A stretch of DNA of 64,000 nucleotides, taken from assembly GCF_900110035.1 (NCBI RefSeq), contig NZ_FOCF01000010.1, positions 1 to 64,000 on the forward strand. The letters are read 5' to 3'. The position numbers and the translations under genes were made by a program. The notes beneath the pieces are model-generated. The model saw only the letters and a program-made list of their open reading frames with translations. It ran no database searches and had not been told where the DNA came from. Shown piece after piece: positions 16,390 through 24,902 of the stretch (positions are counted from its first letter, which is position 1; each line of letters begins with the position of its first letter). Origin of the DNA: Sphingomonas gellani. Its GTDB lineage: Bacteria > Pseudomonadota > Alphaproteobacteria > Sphingomonadales > Sphingomonadaceae.

Positions 16390-17589
16390 ATGAAAAGCTG
16401 GATGATCGGCCGCATTGGCCCGATGATCGCCGCAGCGCTGTCGGACGCTGCACCCAAGGCACCCTCCCTGGCCGCCGACATACAGCGAGAGCCGGCGACG
16501 ATTACGCTGGACACCTTTGTCGTCCGTTCAACGCAGCCGCAAATTCTTGCTTTGGGCGAAGCCTCGCATGGCAACGAGGATGTGCTGCGCGCGCGCAATC
16601 GCCTCATCCGTCGGCTTGCCAATCAGAGGCTTATCCGTTGGGTCGCGCTCGAGACCGGCTATGCGGAGGCACGCCTGCTTGACCGGTTCGTTCGGGGCGG
16701 GGTCGGGGAAGCGGAGGATGTCGCGAAGCACGGATTTACCTCCGGTTTCGGCGCTTTTTCGGAGAATGCGGCTCTGCTGCGCGATCTTAGGGCGGTTAAT
16801 CTGGTGCGACCGAAAGGCGACAGGATCGGGATCATCGGGATCGACCTGAGCCTGGGTGGCCCGCTGGATAGCGCACCCACTATGGCCCCGGTACGGTGCG
16901 CGCTCGAAGCGGTTACCAATCCCGCCCGCCGTGAAGCTTTGAGGACCGCATTCGAGGAAGCCGTCAAGCCCGGTCTCGCCACCATCGCCGTCACGGGCGA
17001 ACAGAAAGCCGGGTTCCACGCGCTCGCCCGTCGGCTTCAGGCTGTGCTGCCGCCGACCGCCTCGCGGGAAGCGCAAACGTGCGCCCGCATTGTCGAGCAG
17101 AGCGCAGCAGTCTTCGACTCGATGCCAAGGGTGATTACGCCTGGATCGATTCCGACGGATGCATGGATTTCCATCTCACGCCGGGACAAGGCCATGGCGG
17201 CGAATGCGCTGGACATACTCCGACGTTCCGGCGGCAAGAGCCTGCTGCTATTCGCGCATACGAGTCACGTGCTCAAGGTGCCTCGACGTGGCGGTCAATG
17301 GGCAACGCAGCAGCGCCCCCCGCGGAGCATGGGCGAGTTCCTCCATCAGCACCTCGGCAAACTCTACTTCGTCCTCGCTCAGGTCGAGCGCGCACCTGCG
17401 AAGGACGCTTCCGTGCCGGATCTTATCACCACGATGAAGATCCATTGCGCGGGGCCGTGTGTCGTGCCCACGACGACGCAGCTGGAGCATTCGCCAGCCA
17501 TCGTTCGCGTCGGTATCAATGGAAATGACGAGCAACTGATCGATCGCAGTGCCGCTGACGAATTCCTGTTTGATCCTCGAGGAAATTGA
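16390..17589 (+). CDS. Erythromycin-esterase-family protein
   Basis: A 399-residue member of the erythromycin esterase superfamily. It has the characteristic ILALGEASHGNED (Glu57, His60), then RWVALETGY with Glu88, spaced as in Ere enzymes, a later SRRDKAMAANALDIL (matching the family's RDxxMAxN) and LLLFAHTSHV with the second catalytic His. Ere enzymes hydrolyse the lactone of 14-membered macrolides, but most distant chromosomal members have unknown substrates. The start at 16390 follows AGGAGG at 16381-16386. The gene lies directly beside the IS91 element, a mobile type known to carry passenger genes. Resistance is possible but not shown. Confidence 0.75.
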   Translation: MKSWMIGRIGPMIAAALSDAAPKAPSLAADIQREPATITLDTFVVRSTQPQILALGEASHGNEDVLRARNRLIRRLANQRLIRWVALETGYAEARLLDRFVRGGVGEAEDVAKHGFTSGFGAFSENAALLRDLRAVNLVRPKGDRIGIIGIDLSLGGPLDSAPTMAPVRCALEAVTNPARREALRTAFEEAVKPGLATIAVTGEQKAGFHALARRLQAVLPPTASREAQTCARIVEQSAAVFDSMPRVITPGSIPTDAWISISRRDKAMAANALDILRRSGGKSLLLFAHTSHVLKVPRRGGQWATQQRPPRSMGEFLHQHLGKLYFVLAQVERAPAKDASVPDLITTMKIHCAGPCVVPTTTQLEHSPAIVRVGINGNDEQLIDRSAADEFLFDPRGN

Positions 17590-17776
17590 CGTCTCCCAAG
17601 TGGCTATTTGTCGGGCAGCTTCACGGCCGCTAGGACCCACAGACGGCCATTCCCAATCGGTTTACCGCTTCCCGACAACCGCCGCTCGTTCATCGACTAG
17701 GTAGTCTACCCAGACGCCTGATGAATGCCCGTTTCGTATCGTTTGGGGACGGGCAGTTGATGCGGCGTCGAACGGT

Positions 17777-18706
17777 TTAATCACTCTGCCATCGATCGAT
17801 CGTACTGCGGTATCTGCGGCTGCCCCGAACCACGGTGCCGCTGTGGAGGGTCACTGAGAAGTCGCCCGAACGGTCGACCTCAACGTGGCTGATGGCGCCC
17901 AGCCGAACAAGCGTCCCGCGGTGCACCCTTGCGAATGTGTCGCCTAGCTCCGCTTCAACGGCTGTGAGGGTGGCGCGGTGGAGCAGCGTCCGTCCAGCCC
18001 AGTTCACCTCCACATAGTTGCCGGCAGCGGCGACGCTCTCGATCTGCTCGTGGGGGATCGAACGTCGTACGCCGCCATCCGAGACAACAAGGCGACGCGA
18101 GTCCGATGGCACGACCGGGGCGCTCGCCGCAGGCAAGTCGGCGTTGCGAGCGATCATCCACCGTACAACACAGGCGATCACGACGAATTGCGAGAAAGTG
18201 ACCAGATCCTTGCGGTACTCGTACGCGATCCGGTCTCCGACCAGGCCGAAGAAGCGGTAGGGACCTTCTCCCACGGCGGCGTAGTACGCGTGTCGGAGAG
18301 CAACCATAACGCCGATGTGCCAGGCGGAAGCCGCCACGCTGCCCGCTAGGAACAAGAGGACGATCGCGGTCCATCCGAAGCGCGGCGGCCTGATCCGACC
18401 TGTCGTCCACCAGAGCGCGGGGTAAAGGCTGAGCCAGCCGATCATGCTGGTCCATTCCCACGACCATATCAGGTGATCGGGAACGCGGGCACCGGTTGAG
18501 CGCAGGTCGCTGATCGTGGACTCGGCATTGGCGATCATCACCATGCCGACGATCATCAGGAAACCGCCCAGCGCCAGGATGGCGGTCCGCCGCTGTGCGC
18601 CGTTCATCCCGCGCCAGCCGCCGCTCGCCCCAGTCGGGCCTAAGTCCATCCCATCGTCCCCGCCTGCCATCCCTTCACGGTAGTCCCGCGACGGTCCGCG
18701 CGCCAA
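17777..18706 (-). CDS. Membrane-anchored LytTR-family regulator
   Basis: The N-terminal half of this protein of about 309 residues contains four hydrophobic segments (TAILALGGFLMIVGMVMIA; MIGWLSLYPALWW; TAIVLLFLAGSVAASAW; FSQFVVIACVVRWMI). The C-terminal hundred residues form a LytTR DNA-binding domain: IPHEQIESVAAAGNYVEVNWAGRTLLHRATLTAVEAEL, then FARVHRGTLVRLGAISHVEV. Such membrane LytTR proteins regulate nearby genes in response to unknown signals. It is divergent from the acyltransferase gene with a 31-base gap, so the two probably share control. Several ATGs near the start (18670, 18649, 18607) are alternatives; the true start is not settled. Confidence 0.82.
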   Translation of the reverse strand: MARGPSRDYREGMAGGDDGMDLGPTGASGGWRGMNGAQRRTAILALGGFLMIVGMVMIANAESTISDLRSTGARVPDHLIWSWEWTSMIGWLSLYPALWWTTGRIRPPRFGWTAIVLLFLAGSVAASAWHIGVMVALRHAYYAAVGEGPYRFFGLVGDRIAYEYRKDLVTFSQFVVIACVVRWMIARNADLPAASAPVVPSDSRRLVVSDGGVRRSIPHEQIESVAAAGNYVEVNWAGRTLLHRATLTAVEAELGDTFARVHRGTLVRLGAISHVEVDRSGDFSVTLHSGTVVRGSRRYRSTIDRWQSD

Positions 18707-18737
18707 CCGCCTCCCGCCATCTTGGAAGGAGCGAGCG

Positions 18738-19868
18738 ATGGAACGACATTACGGCATGGATTGGCTGAGGATCGGGGCCTTCGGGCTGCTTATCCTCTAT
18801 CATATCGGCATGGTCTTCGTGCCGTGGCCCTTCCACGTGAAGACAGCGCATCCGCTTGCCTGGGTCGAGATCCCGATGTTCGCCACCAACCCATGGCGGC
18901 TGACGCTGCTGTTCGTCGTATCCGGATACGCCAGTCGCACACTGCTCGCGAAAGCGGGCAGCGCAGGCTCATTTCTGCTTAGCCGCAGCAGCCGGCTGCT
19001 GCCGCCCCTCCTTGTCGGCATGGCGGTGATCGTGCCGCCTCAGACGTGGGTCGAGCTAACCACGCAGCATGGCTACCGGCACGGCTATCTCCCTTTCTGG
19101 CTCGGCGATTATTTCCGCTTCGGCACGATCGACGGCATTATCATGCCGACCTGGAACCATCTGTGGTTCGTCGTCTACCTGTGGATCTACAGCGTGGTCC
19201 TGGCCTGCACCTGCGCGGCTTTGGGCAGGCATAGCCTGCAAGGCTGGTTCGACCGGGCGTTCGCCGGCTGGCGTACGGTGGTGCTGCCCGCGATCTACTT
19301 CCTGCTGCTCGGGGCGGTGCTGTTTCCCCAGATCGAAGACACGCACGACCTCTTCCACGACGGTGTCGCCCACCTGCGCTATCTTCCGGCCTTTCTGTTC
19401 GGCTTCGGCGTCGCCCGTTCGCCGCTCGTGCTGGCGAGCTTCGCCCGCCACTGGCGAGTGGCCAGCACGGCCTCCGTGCTGTGCTTTGCGACGATCGCGA
19501 CGCTGCTGGTCTTATGGCCCGACTTCACCTTCCCCGAGACGCCGGTGGTAGTCTGGACCTACCGCTTTGCCCGCCACCTCGAAACCTGGACGGCGATCGC
19601 CGCGCTGATCGGCATCGCAGAGCGCTTCTGGAACCGCGACGGACGCTGGCGGGCAACGCTGGCGGAGGCGACCTTCCCCTTCTACCTCATCCATCAGACG
19701 ATCATCGTGCTGGTCGGCGGCTGGCTGCTGCCGTTCGTCCTCGGCCCAGGCACCGAGTTCGCCATTCTCCTGCTCGCCACGGTGGCGGGATGCTGGGCAT
19801 TATACGACGCTGGGCGGCACGTAGGCTGGCTCAGGCCGCTCATCGGGCTCAAGCATCGGCCACGCTGA
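18738..19868 (+). CDS. Acyltransferase 3 family membrane protein
   Basis: A 376-residue, about ten-helix membrane protein of the acyltransferase 3 family, which O-acylates sugars, glucans, lipids or antibiotics. The conserved start reads HYGMDWLRIGAFGLLILYHIGM, with the His that is essential in this family (in YHIGM). The second conserved element is FVVSGYASRTLL, and the later LSRSSRLLPPLL holds the expected Arg. MPTWNHLWFVVYLWIYS matches the part of the family closest to OpgC and related opg/exopolysaccharide enzymes. A strong AAGGAG lies eight bases before the ATG. The substrate is unknown. Confidence 0.82.
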   Translation: MERHYGMDWLRIGAFGLLILYHIGMVFVPWPFHVKTAHPLAWVEIPMFATNPWRLTLLFVVSGYASRTLLAKAGSAGSFLLSRSSRLLPPLLVGMAVIVPPQTWVELTTQHGYRHGYLPFWLGDYFRFGTIDGIIMPTWNHLWFVVYLWIYSVVLACTCAALGRHSLQGWFDRAFAGWRTVVLPAIYFLLLGAVLFPQIEDTHDLFHDGVAHLRYLPAFLFGFGVARSPLVLASFARHWRVASTASVLCFATIATLLVLWPDFTFPETPVVVWTYRFARHLETWTAIAALIGIAERFWNRDGRWRATLAEATFPFYLIHQTIIVLVGGWLLPFVLGPGTEFAILLLATVAGCWALYDAGRHVGWLRPLIGLKHRPR

Positions 19869-19949
19869 TCGAGGAAAAATTCGCATCCGAATGTCGTAGC
19901 GCGTCACGATCAAACGTCTTGAAGCGCAACTTTGAAAAGGAGCAACGCG

Positions 19950-20378
19950 ATGAAGGTCATGGTGCTGGTGAAGGCGGACGCGAACAGCGAGGCGGGGCGG
20001 ATGCCAAGCCCGGAGCTGCTCAAGGCGATGATGAACTACAACGAGGAACTGGTGAAGGCAGGGGTTCTGGTGGCCGGCGACGGCCTGAAGCCGACCTCCC
20101 AGGGTGTTCGCATCCATTTCTCAGGCGAACAGCGGACCGTTATCGACGGGCCGTTCACCGAGACCAAGGAGCTGGTCGCCGGCTATTGGATCTGGGAAGT
20201 CGCCTCGATGCAAGCGGCGGTGGACTGGGCCAAGCGCTGTCCCAATCCGCAGGTGTCGGACTCCGACCTCGAGATCCGTCCCTTCTATACGATGGAGGAC
20301 TTTGCTGACATCTCCACGCCGCAGATCGATGCGCAGGAACAGCGCATGCGCGCAGCCATCGAGCAGCGCACCGCGTAA
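19950..20378 (+). CDS. YCII-related DGPF-motif protein
   Basis: A 142-residue protein with a YCII-type ferredoxin-like fold. It carries the diagnostic VIDGPFTETKELVAGYWIWEV stretch (DGPF motif near residue 65). The start at 19950 follows AAGGAG with good spacing; an upstream ATG at 19932 has no ribosome site. DGPF proteins are typical partners of the ECF42 group of sigma factors, encoded next to them and controlled by them, and the next gene is such a sigma factor. Their biochemical role is unknown. No catalytic motif is evident. Confidence 0.85.
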   Translation: MKVMVLVKADANSEAGRMPSPELLKAMMNYNEELVKAGVLVAGDGLKPTSQGVRIHFSGEQRTVIDGPFTETKELVAGYWIWEVASMQAAVDWAKRCPNPQVSDSDLEIRPFYTMEDFADISTPQIDAQEQRMRAAIEQRTA

Positions 20379-20434
20379 CGCCCGTAGATCAGCGGTCGGC
20401 GGGACTTGATCCCGCCGGCCCGCGAGGAAGCACC

Positions 20435-21664
20435 ATGCAGCTTGACGCCGACTGGGCAGGCCTGACGTTCAGATCCGCCCGGCCACAGGTCCTGGCGGTG
20501 CTCTTGCGCGAGCTGGGCAGCCTCGAGCGGGCAGAGGAAGCGTTCCAGGAGGCGTGCCTTAAGGCCTTGCAGGCGTGGGCGACGAACGGCCCGCCGCGCA
20601 ATGCCGCCGGGTGGCTGACCGTGGTCGGGCGCAATGCAGGCATCGATCAGGTCCGCCGCAATACCCGCGAACGCGCGCTGCCAGAGACGATCAGTTCACC
20701 CATTGAAGTAGATGAGGAGGACATCGACACGGCCACCTATGGCGACGACCTCCTGCGGTTGCTCTTCATCTGCTGCCATCGCGACCTGAAGGCGCATCAG
20801 CAGATCGCGTTGGCGCTTCGGATCGTTTCGGGGCTCACCGTCGCGGAGGTCGCCGCGGCGTTCCTCCTGGGCGAGAAGGCGATGGCCCAGCGCCTCACGC
20901 GGGCAAAGCGCGTTGTCAGGCAGGCGGATACCGCGTTCGAGACACCATCTCCGCTCGTCCGGACCGAACGACTCTCGACGGTGTCGACGATGATCTACCT
21001 GATGTTCAACCAGGGCTATGCTGCGTCCGCCCAGGAGAGCACCCGGACGCAGGCGCTCGGGGCCGAGGCGGTCCGGCTCGGCCGGCTGCTGCTCGACCTC
21101 TATCCGGACGAGCCAGAGTTGCTCGGCCTGGTCGGCCTCATGCTGCTCCAGGAGGCGCGCTCATCGGCTCGCTTCGACGAGGATGGCGGCAGCATCCTGC
21201 TCAAGGACCAGAACCGAACGCTATGGGATCGACGGATGATCGCCGAAGGTACGGCGCTCACGGATCGCGCCTTTCGGATGCGTCGCCCGGGTCGTTTCCA
21301 GCTGCAGGCCGGGATCGCGGCGCTTCACGCGCGCGCCATGCGCTTCGAAGACACCGACTGGGTACAGATCGAACAGCTCTACCGCGCTCTGACCGAGGCA
21401 GAGCCGACACCGGTTGTCGCCTTGAACCACGCCGTGGCGGTCTCACAGGTCTACGGTGCCAGCGCCGCACTGGCGCTCGTTGAGCCTCTCGCCGGCGCGC
21501 TGGACGACTATTTCTACTTCCATGCCGTGCGCGGGCACCTGCTTGAGATGCTGGCCCGTCCTGCCGAGGCGCTGGCGGCTTACGGGTCCAGCCTCCGGCT
21601 CGCCACCAGCATTGCCGAGGCGGCGCAGGTCAGAGCGTTCATCGACCGATTACAGCAGAGGTGA
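20435..21664 (+). CDS. ECF sigma factor with long C-terminal extension (ECF42-like)
   Basis: A 409-residue sigma-70-family protein. Region 2 is near the N-terminus (LRELGSLERAEEAFQEACLKALQAW; WLTVVGRNAGIDQVRRN) and region 4 follows (LLFICCHRDLKAHQQIALALRIVSGLTVAEVAAAFLLGEKAMAQRLTRAKRV). Unlike ordinary ECF factors of about 180 residues, it continues for about 220 residues as helical repeats (ARTDRAF-type; LNHAVAVSQVYGASAALALVEPL; AALAAYGSSL), the TPR-like extension characteristic of ECF42. No anti-sigma gene is present, as usual for this group; the extension is thought to control activity. The DGPF gene 56 bases upstream is its likely target. Confidence 0.87.
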   Translation: MQLDADWAGLTFRSARPQVLAVLLRELGSLERAEEAFQEACLKALQAWATNGPPRNAAGWLTVVGRNAGIDQVRRNTRERALPETISSPIEVDEEDIDTATYGDDLLRLLFICCHRDLKAHQQIALALRIVSGLTVAEVAAAFLLGEKAMAQRLTRAKRVVRQADTAFETPSPLVRTERLSTVSTMIYLMFNQGYAASAQESTRTQALGAEAVRLGRLLLDLYPDEPELLGLVGLMLLQEARSSARFDEDGGSILLKDQNRTLWDRRMIAEGTALTDRAFRMRRPGRFQLQAGIAALHARAMRFEDTDWVQIEQLYRALTEAEPTPVVALNHAVAVSQVYGASAALALVEPLAGALDDYFYFHAVRGHLLEMLARPAEALAAYGSSLRLATSIAEAAQVRAFIDRLQQR

Positions 21665-21685
21665 CGGTGTTCGATGAGGCGCAGC

Positions 21686-22342
21686 CTAGCCGGCGCCCTT
21701 ACTGTTTTGCAGATACACCGCGTGTTGTGCGTTGAACGCTCGCTGGAACGCTGGGCGTTTCTCTGCACGCTCAACATAAGCATCGAGGTTGGGGAAGGCG
21801 TCGAGCATCTCCGCGCGATCCAGCCGACGAAGCACCGTCACCATCAGCAGGTCCCCGGCGCTGAAGGCCCCGTCCAGCCATTCGGCGTCCGCCAAGCGAT
21901 TGGCCAACTGGGTCAGTCGCCCGCGTACACGCGCGTCAAGCAGCGGTAGCCGGTCGGCGTGCCATGGCTTGTCGCGCTCGAGCAGGAACGCCATCTCCCG
22001 TTCGACGATCACCGGCTCTATAGTGCTCACCGCGGCAAACATCCAGCTGATCGCCCGGGCACGAGCATCCTGATCGACGGGCAGCAGCCCAGGATAGCGC
22101 CCGGCGATGTGGAGGACGATCGCGCCCGACTCGAAAAGCCCGAGCGCGCCGTCCTCCATCGTCGGGATTTGCCCGAAGGGGTGGAGCGCCAGATGCGCAG
22201 GCTCCTTCATGGCGGCGAACGAAAGCAGCTTCACCTCGTAGGGTTGGCCTACTTCCTCCAACGCCCAACGCACCGGCATGTCGCGTGCGAGGCCACGGCC
22301 GCGATCAGGAGACTGCTCGAAGGCGGTGATGGTGATGGTCAT
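21686..22342 (-). CDS. Glutathione S-transferase family protein
   Basis: A 218-residue GST. The N-terminal thioredoxin-like domain shows GRGLARDMPVRWALEEVGQPYEVKLLSF, FGQIPTMEDGALGLFESGAIVLHIA (the cis-Pro and the Glu-Ser pair that hold glutathione). The helical C-terminal domain has LADAEWLDGAFSAGDLLMVTVLRRL, the usual N-capping box (SxxD). It lies 33 bases behind an ArsR-type regulator on the same strand, so it is probably controlled by it. Substrate unknown; detoxification is the general role. Confidence 0.87.
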   Translation of the reverse strand: MTITITAFEQSPDRGRGLARDMPVRWALEEVGQPYEVKLLSFAAMKEPAHLALHPFGQIPTMEDGALGLFESGAIVLHIAGRYPGLLPVDQDARARAISWMFAAVSTIEPVIVEREMAFLLERDKPWHADRLPLLDARVRGRLTQLANRLADAEWLDGAFSAGDLLMVTVLRRLDRAEMLDAFPNLDAYVERAEKRPAFQRAFNAQHAVYLQNSKGAG

Positions 22343-22375
22343 CGTTTTGGTTCGCTCCGTGATGGCGGTCGCCGC

Positions 22376-23089
22376 TCAGCTCAGGTGCACGCCAAAGTGC
22401 CGTCGAAACTCCCTCAGGCCGACAGGAGTAACCTGCACCGCCCGTCCGCTAATCGGCGCACGCAGCCAGTCGGCGCGCAGGAAAGCCGTGTAGAGCGCCT
22501 TGCCGACGAAGCCGGCGATGTGCGGGCGTCGCTCGCTCCAGTCCAGGCACGGGCGGCAGAAGGTTGCGCTTCGCCGCTGATCGGGCGTCCGTGAAGCGAC
22601 ATCCACGTGAAGCGCGGCGAAAAGCTCCATGCCCGCTCCGGTCACCGCGCCTCCATCGTCGGCGAACTCGATCAATCCACGGGCGGCCATGTTCTCCGCG
22701 ATGTCCACGGCGATTTCGCCCGCGAGATGATCGTAGCAGAGACGCGCACGGCGCAGGGCGTAATCGCGAGGGCCTGTCACGACGGGTCTGCGCTGGGCGA
22801 CAGCCGCCGTTAGCTCACCCGACACCGCCATCAGTTGCTCGATCAATCCTGCGATCGAGCTGTTCGCGAGGCGGTAATAGCGATGCCGCCCCTGCCGCTC
22901 TAAAGCGAGCAGACCGCCTTCAAGCATGCGGGCGAGATGGCCGCTCGCAGTGGGTGCAGCGATTCCGGCAGCACGTGCCAGTTCGCCTGCCGTAAGCGCA
23001 CGTCCATCCATGAGCGTGACCAGCATGGTTGCGCGGCCCGGATCACCGATCAGGGCCCCGATGCCGGCGAGCGAATTGGCTGTCGTCAC
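22376..23089 (-). CDS. ArsR-type winged-helix regulator
   Basis: A 237-residue regulator starting at GTG 23087-23089, with GGGAGGGG six bases upstream. The winged helix covers roughly residues 1-85: IGDPGRATMLVTLMDGRALTAGELARAAGIAAPTASGHLARML, then GLLALERQGRHRYYRL. The C-terminal half is a helical domain ending in CRPCLDWSERRPHIAGFVGKAL, with a Cys-x-x-Cys pair that might sense metal or redox state. It precedes a GST gene and is divergent from a five-gene operon at 23210, so it may control either side. The frame extends far upstream without a stop, but that part runs through the opposite-strand operon and is not coding. Confidence 0.82.
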   Translation of the reverse strand: MTTANSLAGIGALIGDPGRATMLVTLMDGRALTAGELARAAGIAAPTASGHLARMLEGGLLALERQGRHRYYRLANSSIAGLIEQLMAVSGELTAAVAQRRPVVTGPRDYALRRARLCYDHLAGEIAVDIAENMAARGLIEFADDGGAVTGAGMELFAALHVDVASRTPDQRRSATFCRPCLDWSERRPHIAGFVGKALYTAFLRADWLRAPISGRAVQVTPVGLREFRRHFGVHLS

Positions 23090-23209
23090 GGCACGCCCCT
23101 CCCAGACACTGCCTTCGCTAGCCGCTTTATCCGCGGCGATGCTTCGGAAATGGCCGAAACATCGAAGCGCCGGCGTCGGTAAGGTGAAGCGGTTCCTTGG
23201 AGGATTGCC

Positions 23210-23539
23210 ATGATCGCCTGTTTCATCCGCTACCAGCTCGACCCTTACAAGCTGGCTGCCTTTGACGAATACGCCCGTAATTGGGGGCAGGCGATCCCGC
23301 GCTGTGGCGCCGACCTCGTCGGCTATTTTGCGCCGCACGAGGGCTCGCTGACCACCGCCTACGGTGTCTACACAGTCGATAACCTTGCAGCCTATGAGGC
23401 CTATCGCGCACGGCTCCGAGACGATCCGCTCGGCCGTGAGAACTATGCCTTCAGCCAGCGCGAGCGCTTCATCGTGTCGGAGGACCGGATGTTCCTGCGT
23501 CTCGCGTCGGCACCACACGCACCGCTGGTGCGGCCGTGA
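23210..23539 (+). CDS. NIPSNAP-family protein
   Basis: A 109-residue dimeric alpha/beta-barrel protein of the NIPSNAP type: IACFIRYQLDPYKLAAFDEYARNW, DLVGYFAPHEG, YGVYTVDNLAAYEAYRARL and ERFIVSEDRMFL. Family members are small and usually of unknown activity. It is the first gene of an overlapping five-gene operon; the next gene starts with GTG inside its stop codon. A GGAGG lies at 23199-23203 before the ATG. Confidence 0.8.
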   Translation: MIACFIRYQLDPYKLAAFDEYARNWGQAIPRCGADLVGYFAPHEGSLTTAYGVYTVDNLAAYEAYRARLRDDPLGRENYAFSQRERFIVSEDRMFLRLASAPHAPLVRP

Positions 23540-23907
23540 TCGCGGTACTGTTCGAGGCCTGGCCTGCCGCTGGTGAGCAGGACCGTTATCTCGACCTCGC
23601 CGCCGCGCTCCGGCCCGATCTCGACCGCATCGACGGCTTCCTGTCGATCGAGCGCTTTGAGAGCCTGGCCGAGCCTGGCAAGCTCCTGTCATTGTCGTTC
23701 TGGCGCGACGAAGCGGCCGTCGCCGCGTGGCGCAACACGCCCGCGCATCGCTCTACGCAGGTAGCAGGGCGACATGGCGTGTTCCGCGACTATCGGCTGC
23801 GTATCGCGGACGTGACCCGCGACTATGGCATGAACGATCGCGCGCAGGCGCCGGACGACAGCAAGGCGGCCCACACGCCGGCGATGCTTGGCGCGACCGG
23901 TCGATGA
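23536..23907 (+). CDS. Antibiotic biosynthesis monooxygenase (ABM) domain protein
   Basis: A 123-residue protein with a single ABM-type dimeric alpha/beta barrel: IAVLFEAWPAAGEQDRYLDLAAAL, IDGFLSIERFESLAEPGKLLSLSFWRDEAAVAAWR, then HRSTQVAGRHGVFRDYRLRIADV. The motif FWRDExAVxxWR is standard for this group, which includes cofactor-free oxygenases and heme-degrading proteins. GTG start overlapping the preceding stop by four bases. The last 20 residues are disordered. Role in the operon unknown. Confidence 0.8.
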   Translation: MIAVLFEAWPAAGEQDRYLDLAAALRPDLDRIDGFLSIERFESLAEPGKLLSLSFWRDEAAVAAWRNTPAHRSTQVAGRHGVFRDYRLRIADVTRDYGMNDRAQAPDDSKAAHTPAMLGATGR

Positions 23908-23951
23908 TCGGTATGCCTCCGGGCAAGGGCGGACGGAGCAGGACTAGCGGG

Positions 23952-24902
23952 ATGCATGTGCTTCTTACTGGATCGTCAGGGTGGCTGGGCCGTCACTTGG
24001 CGCCGCGGTTGCGCGCTGCGGGTCACGCCGTCATCGGCGTCGACGTCGCTTCGGGGCCGGACACCCAGATCGTCGGTTCGGTTGCTGACCGGGCCATCGT
24101 CGAAGCCGCCTTCGCGCAGGGCGTGGAGGCCGTGATCCACGCCGCTGCGCTCCACAAGCCGGACATCGCACGCTATCCTCAGCAGGCCTTTATCGACGTG
24201 AACGTCACCGGCACGCTGAACCTGCTGACCGCGGCATCGGCGGCGAAGCACGACCGGTTCGTGTTCACCTCCACGACCTCGCTGATGATCGACCAAACCA
24301 TTGGCGACGAGGTGGGCGATGCTGCCGTGTGGCTGGACGAGACCAGCGGTCCGCTGACGCCGCGCAACATCTACGGCGTGACGAAGCTCGCCGCGGAAAG
24401 CTTGTGCCGCCTCTACGCGCAGGAACACGGCCTACCCTGCGTCGTGCTGCGCACCAGCCGCTTCTTCCCCGAGGACGACGATACGCACCGCCATCTGTCA
24501 GGCGAGAACATCAAGGCGAACGAACTGCTTCATCGCCGGCTGACGGTCGAGGACGCCGCGGACGCGCACATCGCCGCCCTGGCACGCGCGCCGGAGATCG
24601 GGTTCGGGACCTTCATCATATCGGCCCCGACCCCGTTCGCACCGCAGGATGCCGGGCCGCTGAAGCGTAACGCGGCCGCAGTCATCGACCGCTATTTCCC
24701 CGATGCCCGCGAGCTTTACGCGGGGCGCGAATGGAGCCTGCCGACGAGCATCGGTCGCGTCTATGACCCCCGCCTCGCGGAGAAGCAGCTCGGGTTCCGC
24801 TGCGCGACCAGCTTCGCCGATGTGCTGAGCGCGCTGCGGCAAGGAGGCACGCTGCCGGTCGCGCACGATGCTGGCTATCTCTCACCGAAGGAGCGGACAT
24901 GA
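23952..24902 (+). CDS. NAD-dependent epimerase/dehydratase family protein
   Basis: A 316-residue extended short-chain dehydrogenase. The Rossmann motif is MHVLLTGSSGWLGRHLAPRL at the start; DVAS follows, then HAAALHKPD, VNVTGTLNLLTAA, STTSLM and the catalytic YGVTKLAAE (Tyr-x-x-x-Lys). The C-terminal half ends in GRVYDPRLAEKQLGF, as in sugar-nucleotide-epimerase-like proteins. An in-frame ATG at 23904 overlaps the previous stop (ATGA) and would add 16 residues; the ribosome site does not decide between them. The stop overlaps the next gene by four bases. Its substrate is unknown. Confidence 0.82.
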   Translation: MHVLLTGSSGWLGRHLAPRLRAAGHAVIGVDVASGPDTQIVGSVADRAIVEAAFAQGVEAVIHAAALHKPDIARYPQQAFIDVNVTGTLNLLTAASAAKHDRFVFTSTTSLMIDQTIGDEVGDAAVWLDETSGPLTPRNIYGVTKLAAESLCRLYAQEHGLPCVVLRTSRFFPEDDDTHRHLSGENIKANELLHRRLTVEDAADAHIAALARAPEIGFGTFIISAPTPFAPQDAGPLKRNAAAVIDRYFPDARELYAGREWSLPTSIGRVYDPRLAEKQLGFRCATSFADVLSALRQGGTLPVAHDAGYLSPKERT

